Source: G965198795 sp965198795 (lineage in GTDB: Bacteria; Pseudomonadota; Alphaproteobacteria; Rhodospirillales; Casp-alpha2). Taken from it: 64,000 nucleotides of DNA. The stretch covers positions 1,178,001 to 1,242,000 of the forward strand of contig OZ240674.1 of assembly GCA_965198795.1 (NCBI GenBank). The letters run 5' to 3'. Position 1 is the stretch's first letter, and the number at the start of each line of letters is the position of its first letter. A model generated the notes under the pieces. It saw only the letters and a list, made by a program, of their open reading frames with translations. It searched no databases and had not been told where the DNA came from. This document shows, piece after piece, positions 36,679-45,959 of this stretch. Both the position numbers and the translations under genes were made by a program.

Positions 36679-39038
36679 ACAAGGTCAATATCGGCGACTC
36701 GGTCCGGCGCCGCGAGGATTTCCGGTTTCTCACCGGCAACGGCGCCTACATCGACGACATGAACCTGGAAAATCAGGCCCATGGCGCCGTGGTTCGCAGC
36801 CAGCACGCTCATGCCGATATCGTTTCCATCGACACCGAGGCGGCGCAAGAGATGGACGGCGTTTTGTTGATCTTCACGTGGGAAGATTGGCGCGACGCGG
36901 GTTATGGCCCGATCCCGACCAACTCGGGCGTCAGGAAGAACAAGGACGGGTCCGACATCAAGGAACCGGACCGGCATTGCTTCGCCATGGGCCGCGTGCG
37001 CTACGTGGGCGAACCTGTGGCCTTCGTGGTTGCCGAAACCCGGGAAAAAGCCCGCGCCGCCGCCGAAGCGGTCGAGGTGGACTATAATGAGTTGCCCGCC
37101 GTGGTTGACGGCGTTGACGCCATTAAGTCCGGCGCGCCGCAACTTTGGGACGGCGTTCCGAACAATCTCTGCCTCGATTTCGAACTGGGCGACAGGCCGG
37201 GCACGGAGAAAGCGTTCGCCAAGGCCGACCACGTTGTGTCGCTGGATATTATCAATAACCGCGTGACCGCCGTTCCCATTGAGCCGCGGGGCTGTTTGGG
37301 CAATTACGATCCGGCGAGCGAGACGTTCACGCTTTGGAACTCCAGCCAGAACATTCACGTCAACCGCGACACGTTCGCGACCAACGTGCTCGGGATTGAA
37401 AAAGACAAACTCCATCACGCCGCGCCGGATGTGGGCGGCGGATTCGGGGCGAAGAACTCGGCCTATCCCGAACCTCCCATGGTGCTGCACGCAGCGCGGG
37501 AACTTGGGCGGCCCGTAAAGTGGGTGAATACGCGGACGGAGAGCTTTCAATCGGACACGCATGGCCGCGGCCAGACGACGCGGGTCGGCCTTGCGCTGAC
37601 CAAATCTGGTGATTTTCTGGCCCTGAAGGCGGAGACGATCAGCGGCATCGGCGCCTACGCCTGGACCGTCGGGCCGTTCACGCCGACGGGCGGGTCCGCG
37701 CGCACCCAGGGCGGACCGTATAAATTTCCGGCCATGTACTACACCGGCAAAGCGGTCTTCACCAATACGATGGGCATGGACCCGTACCGGGGCGCCGGAC
37801 GGCCGGAAGGCACCTTCCAGATTGAGCGGATCATCGAATACGCGGCGCGAAAATTGGGCTTCGACCCCATTGAGCTTCGCCGCCAAAACCTTATGCCGCC
37901 TGAAATGCTGCCGCACAAGACGCCCATGGGATTGGATATCGACTCTGGCGATTTCCCTCATCTGTTCGAAGAGACCCTGCGGATGGCGGACATGGCGAGG
38001 ATGCCGGAACGCAAAGCGGCGGCCGAGGCCAGGGGCAGGAAATTCGGTTTCGCCATTGCGCCTTATTTGGAATGTACTGGTGGGGACGCGAGGGAGTACG
38101 CCGGCGTTCAATTCGCGGAAGACGGCCGTGTGCGTCTGTCCGTCGGAAGCCACTCCACCGGCATGGGACACGAGACGTCGCTCGCGCAGTTGTTGGCGGC
38201 AAACTTGGGCGTCGATTTCAACCTGATCGATTTTACGCAAGCCGACACCGGCGCGACGCCCTCGGGTGGCGGTCATGGCGGCTCGCGCGGACTTGAGGTC
38301 GGCGGCAACGCGGTTCGGCGGGCGGCGCGGGAAATCGTTGAAAAAGCCAAACCGCTGGCGGCCCGATTGCTGCAATCGGCCTCGGATGAGGTGTCTTTCG
38401 TGGACGGTGTTTATTCCGCGGGCAACAGTTCCGTCACCATGCCCGATGTGATCGCGGCGTCCTTTGACGCGGACCGCTTGCCCAACGGCATGGAGCCCGG
38501 CGGCTTGAACCACGGCTGCACGTTCGAGCGCGGCGTGATCTCCATCCCGAACGGCGTGCACGCGTGCGCGGTGGAAGTGGACACGGAAACCGGGGCCGTC
38601 GATATCAGCGGTTACTGGGTGATGGATGACTTTGGCGTCATTATCAATCCGCTGCTGGCGGACGGTCAGGTGATGGGCGGCGTCGCCCAGGGCGTCGGCC
38701 AGGCGCTGATGGAGGAAATCGTCTATGATCCCGGCACGGGTCAGTTGGTGAGCGGTTCGTTGATGGACTACGGCCTGCCGCGCGCCGACAGCATCCCGGA
38801 AATGGAGATATGCTATTACGAGGGCGCGCCGACCAAGAAGAACCCGTTGGGCGTCAAAGGCGCCGGTGAGGCTGGTTGCGTCGGCGCCTGCCCGGCTGTG
38901 GTGAATGCGGTGCTGGACGCCCTCAAGGATGATGGCGTGACGCACGTTGATATGCCGCTGACGCCGATGAAATTATGGAAAGCCGTTAAAAACAAAGGGG
39001 CGCATGACCCGCATGGTTTGTTGAACGGGGTTCTGTGA
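36675..39038 (+). CDS. coxL: Xanthine dehydrogenase family molybdenum-binding subunit (form II CoxL-like)
   Basis: Catalytic subunit that binds molybdopterin-cytosine dinucleotide; 787 residues. The motif that separates true CO dehydrogenases (AYxCSFR) from form II homologues reads PYRGAGRPEG at about residue 369, so this is a form II enzyme and its substrate is unlikely to be CO. The glycine-rich Moco segments HAAPDVGGGFGAKNSAY and GGHGGSRGLEVGG and the catalytic glutamate in KGAGEAGCVGACPAV are all intact. Encoded in the order S-M-L with overlapping stops and starts. The substrate is unknown. Confidence 0.92.
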   Translation: MNKVNIGDSVRRREDFRFLTGNGAYIDDMNLENQAHGAVVRSQHAHADIVSIDTEAAQEMDGVLLIFTWEDWRDAGYGPIPTNSGVRKNKDGSDIKEPDRHCFAMGRVRYVGEPVAFVVAETREKARAAAEAVEVDYNELPAVVDGVDAIKSGAPQLWDGVPNNLCLDFELGDRPGTEKAFAKADHVVSLDIINNRVTAVPIEPRGCLGNYDPASETFTLWNSSQNIHVNRDTFATNVLGIEKDKLHHAAPDVGGGFGAKNSAYPEPPMVLHAARELGRPVKWVNTRTESFQSDTHGRGQTTRVGLALTKSGDFLALKAETISGIGAYAWTVGPFTPTGGSARTQGGPYKFPAMYYTGKAVFTNTMGMDPYRGAGRPEGTFQIERIIEYAARKLGFDPIELRRQNLMPPEMLPHKTPMGLDIDSGDFPHLFEETLRMADMARMPERKAAAEARGRKFGFAIAPYLECTGGDAREYAGVQFAEDGRVRLSVGSHSTGMGHETSLAQLLAANLGVDFNLIDFTQADTGATPSGGGHGGSRGLEVGGNAVRRAAREIVEKAKPLAARLLQSASDEVSFVDGVYSAGNSSVTMPDVIAASFDADRLPNGMEPGGLNHGCTFERGVISIPNGVHACAVEVDTETGAVDISGYWVMDDFGVIINPLLADGQVMGGVAQGVGQALMEEIVYDPGTGQLVSGSLMDYGLPRADSIPEMEICYYEGAPTKKNPLGVKGAGEAGCVGACPAVVNAVLDALKDDGVTHVDMPLTPMKLWKAVKNKGAHDPHGLLNGVL

Positions 39039-39721
39039 CGCTTCAGGTAAAACAAACGACGCCGGTAATCTTCGTCAATGGCGGAACCTCGTTCCGCGAG
39101 CGTGCGGCTCAAGGCCCGGCGCTGTTGACGTTTCACGGTCCGGGTGCCAACGGTCGTTTGCGGGCGGACGGATTGCTCATTTCCAAGACCGCCCCGACTG
39201 TTCCGCCTTTGACGCCCGCGGTCTGGAAAAGACGGATAGACGCCTAAGACACGTTCACGTCCGATGGTGGACGGCCCGGTCGAAAACCCTAATACGGAAC
39301 AGGGGAACGAGGCGCGGGCGTGGCCGGAAAGGCGGTCCCGGCGGACCATGGGTGACTGATTTGGACCATCGCCGCGCCGTGCTCCGGCGCCCGGTTGGTT
39401 CGGGCGCCCCATCCGGAAGGACCGCGAGATGCGCGGCCGCCGGGTAAGACCGGGACGCGTGTCCCATTGGTTTGCAAGGAATAATCATTCAGGCGGGTAA
39501 AGCACGGTTTTTTTGATCCGTATTGATTGAACGCGCCGCCGTTCGCGGGGAAATTGACAGGCTTTTGTGATTATCAGAATGACTTGCTGGTTTGACACGA
39601 CACAGTCGTGTAAAATGTTTGCAGTATAGTGATTAATTGTGCCGTTAGACGCTTGGTGCTTGTAGGCTTTTCATGTAAACATTTTCTAGTTGAACTTTAA
39701 ACTGCAATCCAGGGAGGTATC
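39039..39721. other. Long intergenic stretch before livJ
   Basis: No convincing gene in 683 bases. Up to about 39480 it is GC-rich with scattered short frames and one perfect 8-bp hairpin (39386-39393 with 39401-39408, GGCGCCCG/CGGGCGCC). From 39485 the sequence becomes AT-rich and carries promoter-like elements for the transporter operon. Confidence 0.5.
39592..39616 (+). promoter_or_regulatory. Promoter-like elements and operator-like palindrome before livJ
   Basis: ACACGAC (39595-39601) and GTCGTGT (39605-39611) form a perfect inverted repeat. It overlaps TTGACA (39592-39597) and TAAAAT (39611-39616), which are only 13 bases apart, so the exact promoter is uncertain. A second TTGACA stands at 39554-39559. 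The palindrome is placed where a regulator of the transporter could bind. Confidence 0.4.
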
Positions 39722-41065
39722 ATGGATTCGAACAAGAAAATCTCGCGCCGCAAGGTTGTGAAGTATGGCGCCGCCGCCGGCGCGGCGACGCTTGCGTCCC
39801 CCTATTTTTTCTCCAAGGGCGCCTTGGCCGGTTATCTGAACGAGCCGAAGGGCGGTGATGTGACGCTGGGCTTCAACGTGCCGCAAACCGGTCCTTACGC
39901 CGATGAGGGCGCTGATGAACTGCGCGCCTACCAACTCGCGGTCAAGCACATCAACGGTGAAGGCGACGGCGGGATGCTGAACACCTTCTCGTCCAAGGCG
40001 CTGAAGGGTAACGGCGTCAACGGCAAGAAGGTCAAGTACGTGACCGGCGACACGCAGACCAAATCCGACGCGGCCCGGGCGTCCGCCAAGCGGATGATCG
40101 AAAACGACAACGCCGTCATGATCACTGGCGGTTCGTCGTCCGGTGTGGCCGTGGCCGTTCAGTCGCTCTGCCAGGAAGTCGGCGTTATCTTCATGGCCGG
40201 TTTGACCCACTCTAACGACACCACGGGCAAAGACAAGCGCGCCAACGGTTTCCGCCACTTCTTCAATACGGAAATGTCCGGCGCCGCGCTCGGTCCGGTG
40301 CTCAAGAACGCGTTTGGCGGTGATCGGCGCGCCTACCATCTGACCGCCGACTACAACTGGGGCTGGTCGCAAGAAGGTTCCATCAAGAAGTACACCGAGG
40401 GACTCGGCTGGGAAACGGCCGCCGCCGTCAGAACCCCGCTGGGCGCCGGCGACTTCTCGCAGTACATCACGCCGGTTTTGAACTCCGGCGCCGACGTGCT
40501 GGTCCTGAACCACTATGGTAAGGACATGGTGAACTCGTTGACCCAGGCCGTTCAGTTCGGTCTGCGCGACAAGAGCGTCAATGGCAAGGACTTCGCCGTC
40601 GTCGTTCCACTTTACTCCCGTCTGATGGCGCAGGGCGCCGGCAAGAACGTCGTCGGTATCTTCGGTTCCACCAACTGGCACTGGTCGCTGAAAGACAAGG
40701 GCTCCAAGGCGTTCGTCAAGTCCTTCGGCACCGAGTACGGCTTCCCGCCGTCGCAGGCCGCCCACACCTGCTACGTTCAGGCGCTCCTGTACGCCGACGC
40801 CTGTCAGCGGGCCGGCACTTTCAGGCCGTCCGCTGTGGGAAAGGCGCTCGAAGGCTTCAATTTCGACGGTCTGGGCAATGGCCCGACCGAATACCGCGCG
40901 GCGGACCATCAGTGCTTCAAGGACGTGCTTGTCGTGAAGGGTAAAGAGAATCCGTCGTCGAAGTTCGACGTTCTGGAAATCGTCGAAATTACCCCGCGTG
41001 CTCAGGTCGAGTATCCGGCCAGCCTACTGGGCGGCGAACTCGGCCCGTTCAACGACGGCGCGTAA
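39722..41065 (+). CDS. livJ: Branched-chain amino acid-type ABC transporter, periplasmic binding protein, Tat-exported
   Basis: A 447-residue type I periplasmic binding protein. The N terminus MDSNKKISRRKVVKYGAAAG has a twin-arginine motif followed by an alanine-rich stretch ending at GALAG, so it is sent by the Tat route, as for many UrtA/LivJ-like proteins of alphaproteobacteria. Binding-fold segments include LGFNVPQTGPYADEG and GFRHFFNTEMSG. GGAGGT precedes the ATG. The ligand class (amino acid, urea or amide) cannot be settled from sequence. It is separated from livH by a strong hairpin terminator. Confidence 0.92.
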   Translation: MDSNKKISRRKVVKYGAAAGAATLASPYFFSKGALAGYLNEPKGGDVTLGFNVPQTGPYADEGADELRAYQLAVKHINGEGDGGMLNTFSSKALKGNGVNGKKVKYVTGDTQTKSDAARASAKRMIENDNAVMITGGSSSGVAVAVQSLCQEVGVIFMAGLTHSNDTTGKDKRANGFRHFFNTEMSGAALGPVLKNAFGGDRRAYHLTADYNWGWSQEGSIKKYTEGLGWETAAAVRTPLGAGDFSQYITPVLNSGADVLVLNHYGKDMVNSLTQAVQFGLRDKSVNGKDFAVVVPLYSRLMAQGAGKNVVGIFGSTNWHWSLKDKGSKAFVKSFGTEYGFPPSQAAHTCYVQALLYADACQRAGTFRPSAVGKALEGFNFDGLGNGPTEYRAADHQCFKDVLVVKGKENPSSKFDVLEIVEITPRAQVEYPASLLGGELGPFNDGA

Positions 41066-41074
41066 CTCATGTCC

Positions 41075-41120
41075 AGCCCCGGCGCCGGTCGTCCTCTTCC
41101 GGGCGGCGCCGGGGCTCTTT
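41075..41120 (+). terminator. Intrinsic terminator-like hairpin between livJ and livH
   Basis: AGCCCCGGCGCCG (41075-41087) pairs perfectly with CGGCGCCGGGGCT (41104-41116), followed by CTTT. A 13-bp GC-rich stem just after the binding-protein gene fits partial termination, which would keep the binding protein in excess over the membrane parts. Confidence 0.75.
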
Positions 41121-41204
41121 ACGTAAATCAATCTCGTTAATCGATTTTATGTATAGCCCCGGGCGTCCGGCTGCGGAAAATCAGAATAAGGGGGAGCGAA
41201 AATC

Positions 41205-42230
41205 GTGGATGCATTCATCCTTCAATTCCTGAACGGGCTTGATAAGGGTGGCGCTTACGCGCTGATCGCGCTGGGTCTGACCCTGGTGTTCGGCACATTG
41301 GGCGTTGTGAATTTCGCGCATGGGGCGCTGTTCATGCTCGGCGCGTTCTGCGCGGTCACGCTCAACCGTATCCTTAATCTGGGCGAAGCGAAGCCGGTCG
41401 CCGACACGGGTCTGGGCTTCACGCCTCCGCCGGAAATCGTGCCCTATCCCGTTATATGGTTCGGCGACGCCACGGGTAATTTGATTATCGACTATTCCGT
41501 GCCGCTCTCGCTGTTAATGACTATCGTTTTAATGGCGCTTGCCGGAATCGCCATGGAACGGGGGCTGATCCGATACTTCTACAAACGTCCGCATGCGGAC
41601 CAGATTCTGGTCACCTTCGGCTTGGCCATCGTGGTTCAGGAAGTCGTCAAACATTACTTTGGCGCGAACCCGATCCCACAGACCGCGCCCGCTGTCGTGT
41701 CCGGCGCCGCCAACGTGGGTTCCTGGATCGGTTTGGGCGACACCGTGGTGTATCCCTGGTGGCGTCTGGTGTATTTCCTGTTCTCGGCGTTGATCATATT
41801 CGGCGTTTTCGCATTCCTTCAATTCACCACTTTCGGCATGGTCGTTCGCGCGGGGATGCAGGATCGGGAGATGGTCGGATTGCTGGGCATCAACATTCAA
41901 CGCCGCTTCACCATCGTGTTCGGCCTGGCGGCCGTGGTCGCCGGGATGGCGGGGGCCATGTACACGCCAATTCTGCCTCCGGACTATCATATGGGGATGG
42001 ATTTTCTGGTGTTGTCCTTCGTCGTGGTCGTCGTCGGCGGCATGGGCTCGCTTGGGGGCGCGGTTCTCGCCGGGTTCGCCCTTGGCGTGCTTCAGAGTTT
42101 CGCTTCGACCACGCTCGTCAAATCGATCATTCCCGGTATCGACCAGATTATCATTTACCTGGTCGCGGTGGTCATTTTGTTGACGATGCCCCGGGGCTTG
42201 TTGGGCCGGAAAGGCGTCATGGAGGAATAG
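41205..42230 (+). CDS. livH: Branched-chain amino acid-type ABC transporter permease LivH
   Basis: A 341-residue permease with eight or nine hydrophobic helices. The segments LDKGGAYALIALGLTLVFGT and FAHGALFMLGAF are typical LivH starts, and VVVVGGMGSLGGAVLAGF is the conserved cytoplasmic loop that contacts the ATPases. Starts with GTG at 41205 after GGGGAG. Five bases upstream of livM. Confidence 0.95.
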   Translation: MDAFILQFLNGLDKGGAYALIALGLTLVFGTLGVVNFAHGALFMLGAFCAVTLNRILNLGEAKPVADTGLGFTPPPEIVPYPVIWFGDATGNLIIDYSVPLSLLMTIVLMALAGIAMERGLIRYFYKRPHADQILVTFGLAIVVQEVVKHYFGANPIPQTAPAVVSGAANVGSWIGLGDTVVYPWWRLVYFLFSALIIFGVFAFLQFTTFGMVVRAGMQDREMVGLLGINIQRRFTIVFGLAAVVAGMAGAMYTPILPPDYHMGMDFLVLSFVVVVVGGMGSLGGAVLAGFALGVLQSFASTTLVKSIIPGIDQIIIYLVAVVILLTMPRGLLGRKGVMEE

Positions 42231-42234
42231 CGTC

Positions 42235-43407
42235 ATGGATAAGAACGTACAAAAACATGACCTGTATATGCTGATCGGCGTGGCCTTCTGCACGCTGGCG
42301 GCGCCGATTTTGCTACACCCGGTCGGAGCCAACTATCCCGACCTGCTTCAGAAGCTGGTCATCTTCGGCATCTTCGCCATCGGTTTCAACATTCTGTTCG
42401 GTTTGACGGGCTATCTCTCGTTCGGGCACGCGGCGTTCATAGGGGTCGGCTCCTACGTCGCGCTCTGGTCTTTCAAGTTGCTCACCATGAACGTCATCCC
42501 GGCGATTTTCCTCTCGATTCTGACCGCGGCTGTTTTCGCCTTTTTGATCGGCTTCGTGTCGTTGCGGCGTTCGGGCATTTATTTCTCGATCCTGACGTTG
42601 GCCTTCGCGCAGATGTCATACAATCTGGCGTACTCGGTGCTGACGCCAATCACCAACGGCGAGACAGGGTTGCAAGTGCGCGCGATCGCCAGCAGTCCCG
42701 GCCAGAGTTTGCTGGACGGCGACGTCCGGATCATCGATCAAGCACTTGGGATTGAAGAGGTCGGCATCCCGATCACCAACTTGTTCGGTATTAAAATGAG
42801 CGGCTATGAGGGGTTTTACTTCTGCGCCGTAATCATGATCGTCATGTTTTACATTGCCCAGCGAATCACACGGTCCAATTTCGGAACCATGCTGCGCGCG
42901 ATTAAGTCGAACCAGAAGCGTCTGAACTACACAGGCGTCAACACCCGGCCGTATCTGCTGAGCGCGTTCGTCATCTCCGGCATGTACACCGGTCTCGCCG
43001 GCGCCTTGATGGCCGTGACGGATCCCATCGCGGGCGCCGAGCGTATGCAATGGACAGCATCCGGCGAAGTGGTGTTGATGACAATCCTGGGCGGCGCCGG
43101 CACGTTGCTGGGACCGATCCTGGGTTCGGGCTTAATCAAGTACGCCGAGCAAAAGGTGTCTTCCTGGAACGAGGGGATTCTGAACAACTTCTTTGAATGG
43201 CTTCCAGATGGGATTCAGCCTCATGTGGTCGATTTAGTGTCCTTGTTTGTTGGCGAGGGGTGGCACTTTACTCTGGGCATCATGTTCATGGTGATCGTCA
43301 TCTTCCTGCCCGGCGGATTGATGGAGGGCTTCCGGCGGCTCGGCGATTTCATCATGCGCAAGCGTCAGGGCGAAGCCCGCTCCGGGGCCATGCAGCCCGG
43401 GGAATAA
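42235..43407 (+). CDS. livM: Branched-chain amino acid-type ABC transporter permease LivM
   Basis: Second permease, 390 residues. NILFGLTGYLSFGHAAFIGV and VVLMTILGGAGTLLGPILGS are the two LivM signature segments. Slightly longer than usual because of the inserted loop at residues ~135-185 (NGETGLQVRAIASSPGQ onward) and a C-terminal basic tail. Followed after 26 bases by livG. Confidence 0.95.
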   Translation: MDKNVQKHDLYMLIGVAFCTLAAPILLHPVGANYPDLLQKLVIFGIFAIGFNILFGLTGYLSFGHAAFIGVGSYVALWSFKLLTMNVIPAIFLSILTAAVFAFLIGFVSLRRSGIYFSILTLAFAQMSYNLAYSVLTPITNGETGLQVRAIASSPGQSLLDGDVRIIDQALGIEEVGIPITNLFGIKMSGYEGFYFCAVIMIVMFYIAQRITRSNFGTMLRAIKSNQKRLNYTGVNTRPYLLSAFVISGMYTGLAGALMAVTDPIAGAERMQWTASGEVVLMTILGGAGTLLGPILGSGLIKYAEQKVSSWNEGILNNFFEWLPDGIQPHVVDLVSLFVGEGWHFTLGIMFMVIVIFLPGGLMEGFRRLGDFIMRKRQGEARSGAMQPGE

Positions 43408-43433
43408 TATCATCTAAGGAAACTGGGAGAACC

Positions 43434-44264
43434 ATGTCTACGGCTACGGAAACCATGTCTGCGGAAGCGGCGGAAGCGGCGGGCCTGGAGCATCGCAAGG
43501 GTGTTGACGACATTGTGCTGCATATTGACGATGTACATAAAAGCTTCGCTGGCCTGCACGCCCTCAGCGATGTCGACTTGGATGTCTGCAAAGGTGAGAC
43601 TCACGCGATCATCGGGCCGAACGGTGCGGGAAAATCAACGCTCTTGAACGTTTGCGTTGGCCGGCTGAAACCGGATCGGGGGGCGGTCATCTTTGACGGC
43701 GACATCCTGACCGGGAAAAAGCCCCATGAGATCAACCAACTGGGCGTCGCCCGCGTTTTTCAGACGCCGGAGGTGTTTCTGGATCTAACGGTCCTGGAGA
43801 ACGTCATGGTGCCGGCCTTGGCGAAGCGTGACGGCGATTTCACCTTGAATCCGTTCAAGTGCTTCCACCGGGAGAAAGCGATCAAGGAAGAAGCGGAAGA
43901 CATCGCCGAAAGCGTCGGGCTGCGTCAGCAGATGGATTTGGCCGCGTCCGCCATGTCGCGGGGGGACAAGCGCCGCCTGGAACTGGCCATGTGTCTCATT
44001 CAGCACCCGAAGCTGTTGTTGCTGGACGAGCCCACCGCCGGGATGGCCCGGGCCGACACCAATGCGACGATCGATCTCTTGAAGACCATCAAGGAAGGCG
44101 GCATGACCAAGGTCATTATCGAACACGACATGCACGTGGTGTTTTCCCTGGCCGACCGGATCAGCGTGCTGGCGGGCGGGCGGATCATAGCCCAAGGCGC
44201 GCCCGACGAAATCAAGAACAACCCGAAGGTCAAAGAAGCCTATCTGGGCGAAGACCAGGAATAA
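43434..44264 (+). CDS. livG: Branched-chain amino acid-type ABC transporter ATPase LivG
   Basis: A 276-residue ATPase with Walker A GPNGAGKST, signature MSRGDKRRLELAM and Walker B LLLLDEPTAGM, plus the IIGPNGAGKSTLLN start. The signature has SRGD rather than SGGQ, which is normal for LivG-type proteins. An N-terminal acidic arm of about 30 residues precedes the ATPase domain. The frame is open from 43197 but the ATG at 43434 is preceded by GGGAG. Confidence 0.94.
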   Translation: MSTATETMSAEAAEAAGLEHRKGVDDIVLHIDDVHKSFAGLHALSDVDLDVCKGETHAIIGPNGAGKSTLLNVCVGRLKPDRGAVIFDGDILTGKKPHEINQLGVARVFQTPEVFLDLTVLENVMVPALAKRDGDFTLNPFKCFHREKAIKEEAEDIAESVGLRQQMDLAASAMSRGDKRRLELAMCLIQHPKLLLLDEPTAGMARADTNATIDLLKTIKEGGMTKVIIEHDMHVVFSLADRISVLAGGRIIAQGAPDEIKNNPKVKEAYLGEDQE

Positions 44265-44285
44265 CGCGACGAGGGAGATCAAGAC

Positions 44286-45032
44286 ATGGACGCGCAAGCG
44301 GCGGCCGCGCCCGGCAGCATGGGGACCAACTCCTATTTCCGCGCCACGGGGCTGAACGCCTATTACGGCGACAGCTATATCGTCCAGAACGTCACGTTCG
44401 AAATCAATGAAGGCGAGATCGTCGCGCTGCTGGGGAGGAACGGCGCCGGCAAAACGTCCACGCTGCGCGCCATCGCGCGGACAGACGAGCCAGAACTGCG
44501 ATCCGGCGAGGTGTGGCTTCAAGGCGTCCCCCTGCATGAGGCCGAGGCGCACGACGCGGCCCTCGCTGGCGTGCAGTTGGTGCCGGAAGACCGGCGCATC
44601 ATTCAAGGGCTGACCGTGGAAGAGAACATGCAACTGGCCGGCATCTCCGGCGCGCCGGGATGGTCCCATGAACAGGTCTATGAACTGTTTCCGCGTCTTA
44701 AGGAACGCCGGACCCAGCAAGGCACGACGTTGTCGGGCGGTGAACAACAGATGTTATCCATCGGGCGCGCATTGTCGAGGAACTTGAGGCTCCTTTTGCT
44801 TGATGAGCCTTATGAGGGTCTGGCGCCGGTCGTTCGCCACGATATCGAAAAGGCGTTAATCAAAGTTCGCGAAGCCGGGATCACGACGATTATCGTGGAA
44901 CAGAACGCGGTTGCGGCGCTCAAACTTGCCGACAAGGCGATTATTTTGGATACGGGCGAGGTCGCGTTCCAGGGAACCGCGCAAGAAGTGCTTGACAACG
45001 AACAACTGCGGCACGACTACCTGGCCATCTAA
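44286..45032 (+). CDS. livF: Branched-chain amino acid-type ABC transporter ATPase LivF
   Basis: Second ATPase, 248 residues: Walker A GRNGAGKTS, signature LSGGEQQML, Walker B LLLLDEPYEGLAP. The ALLGRNGAGKTSTLRAI start and QLVPEDRRIIQGLTVEEN are typical LivF. Last gene of the operon; a long inverted repeat follows nine bases after the stop. Confidence 0.95.
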   Translation: MDAQAAAAPGSMGTNSYFRATGLNAYYGDSYIVQNVTFEINEGEIVALLGRNGAGKTSTLRAIARTDEPELRSGEVWLQGVPLHEAEAHDAALAGVQLVPEDRRIIQGLTVEENMQLAGISGAPGWSHEQVYELFPRLKERRTQQGTTLSGGEQQMLSIGRALSRNLRLLLLDEPYEGLAPVVRHDIEKALIKVREAGITTIIVEQNAVAALKLADKAIILDTGEVAFQGTAQEVLDNEQLRHDYLAI

Positions 45033-45040
45033 GCTATATT

Positions 45041-45121
45041 ACGTCCGCCCTGATCTGACGCCGCTTTTTGAAAGGGGCGGGGGTCGCCCGTTTTGACGCG
45101 GCGTCAGGTCAGGGCGGACGT
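45041..45121. terminator. Long inverted repeat after livF
   Basis: Two 24-base arms (45041-45064 and 45098-45121) are complementary at 23 of 24 positions around a 33-base loop. The position just after the last liv gene suits a terminator. The arm resembles ends of IS481-type elements and a transposase remnant starts directly beyond, so it may also be the trace of an insertion end. It has no T-tail. Confidence 0.6.
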
Positions 45122-45124
45122 GAC

Positions 45125-45540
45125 GCAGATCAAGCCTGGAACGTTTCCTTTCAGATCTGTTGATCGCCGCTCAAGGTCTGCATGGGCGTTTTTCCTTTGC
45201 AGGTTTTTCCTTTGCAGGTTTTTCCTGGCGGGTTCGGTCATTGTTGCCGTGATCACACCATTCGCCGGGGTCTTTTTGCAGTTGGCCGGCGCCGCCATAG
45301 ACCTTGCTTGCGGAACGCCGCCTGACAGCGCATTCCTGCATGATGGTTTTGCGGAACCGTCCGCAGACGCCGTTTGTCCGGGGCGGCGTGACCGTGGTCT
45401 TGTGGTCTTGGTGTGGCCGATGGCGTTGACGGCGGGGAACAGCTGGTCATCGCGCTTGTCCGCCCGCCCACAGTATTCATCTCCCCGGCCGATGAGGATG
45501 CGCGGCGCCGGAAGGTTGTGTTCCCCATAGAACGGCGCCG
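45125..45540 (-). pseudogene. IS481/IS3-type transposase remnant
   Basis: Read on the minus strand, one frame gives ILIGRGDEYCGRADKRDD then AVNAIGHTKTT, matching the DDE-core block with the second aspartate (DRGTEYCG, HTKTK). After a frameshift near 45370 another frame gives TNGVCGRFRKTIMQE and later LQKDPGEWCDHGNNDRTRQE, matching the last catalytic glutamate region and the C-terminal end of such transposases. At least one frameshift, a degraded catalytic serine/glycine pattern and a 15-base tandem duplication (45189-45218) make it inactive. Confidence 0.7.
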
Positions 45541-45959
45541 CGCTTTGTCATTGTCATTGAACATGCCGGGCGCCGTGTGTAGCGCGACGCCTAAAATTGG
45601 ATTTTGCGACAGGCAAAACTGTCACAGGATTTTTTTGTTTGTCCGAGCGATTCGCCGTCCGGGGGAACCTCGGCGCCCTCGATTGGCGCAACCGATCCTC
45701 GACGGCTTGACCTGTCAGTGGACGTCTTAGGAATAATGTCTAGGTTGCCGCATTTGGTTTTGCCGCCGCTTGTGATGCGGTTCGCGAGCCCAGATATCGG
45801 AACCCTTGGACCGCTCTGAAGTGGCCGCCGTAGCCACTGGAGCCGCCGGACTTTCTCAGGGCGTTTGAGCCGACCGGTTGATGGAGATGGCGCTCCGCTT
45901 GATCCCTACCGCTCCCGGCGCCGGGTCATTGCTTAGGATCAGTATACGTGGCATGGGTC

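Noticed and set aside
36645..38945. A 766-codon open frame on the minus strand across coxL
   Set aside because: It is an antisense shadow of the high-GC coxL gene. It has no recognisable domain, and coxL is strongly supported by its motifs.
35351..39038. True aerobic CO dehydrogenase
   Set aside because: The large subunit lacks the AYxCSFR motif with its cysteine; PYRGAGR marks a form II homologue.
39035..39247. A 70-codon frame overlapping the coxL stop
   Set aside because: No family, GTG start only, no ribosome site and odd composition. Probably chance.
45093..45530. A 145-codon plus-strand frame after livF
   Set aside because: The opposite strand holds the recognisable transposase relic; this frame is its shadow and includes the slip duplication.
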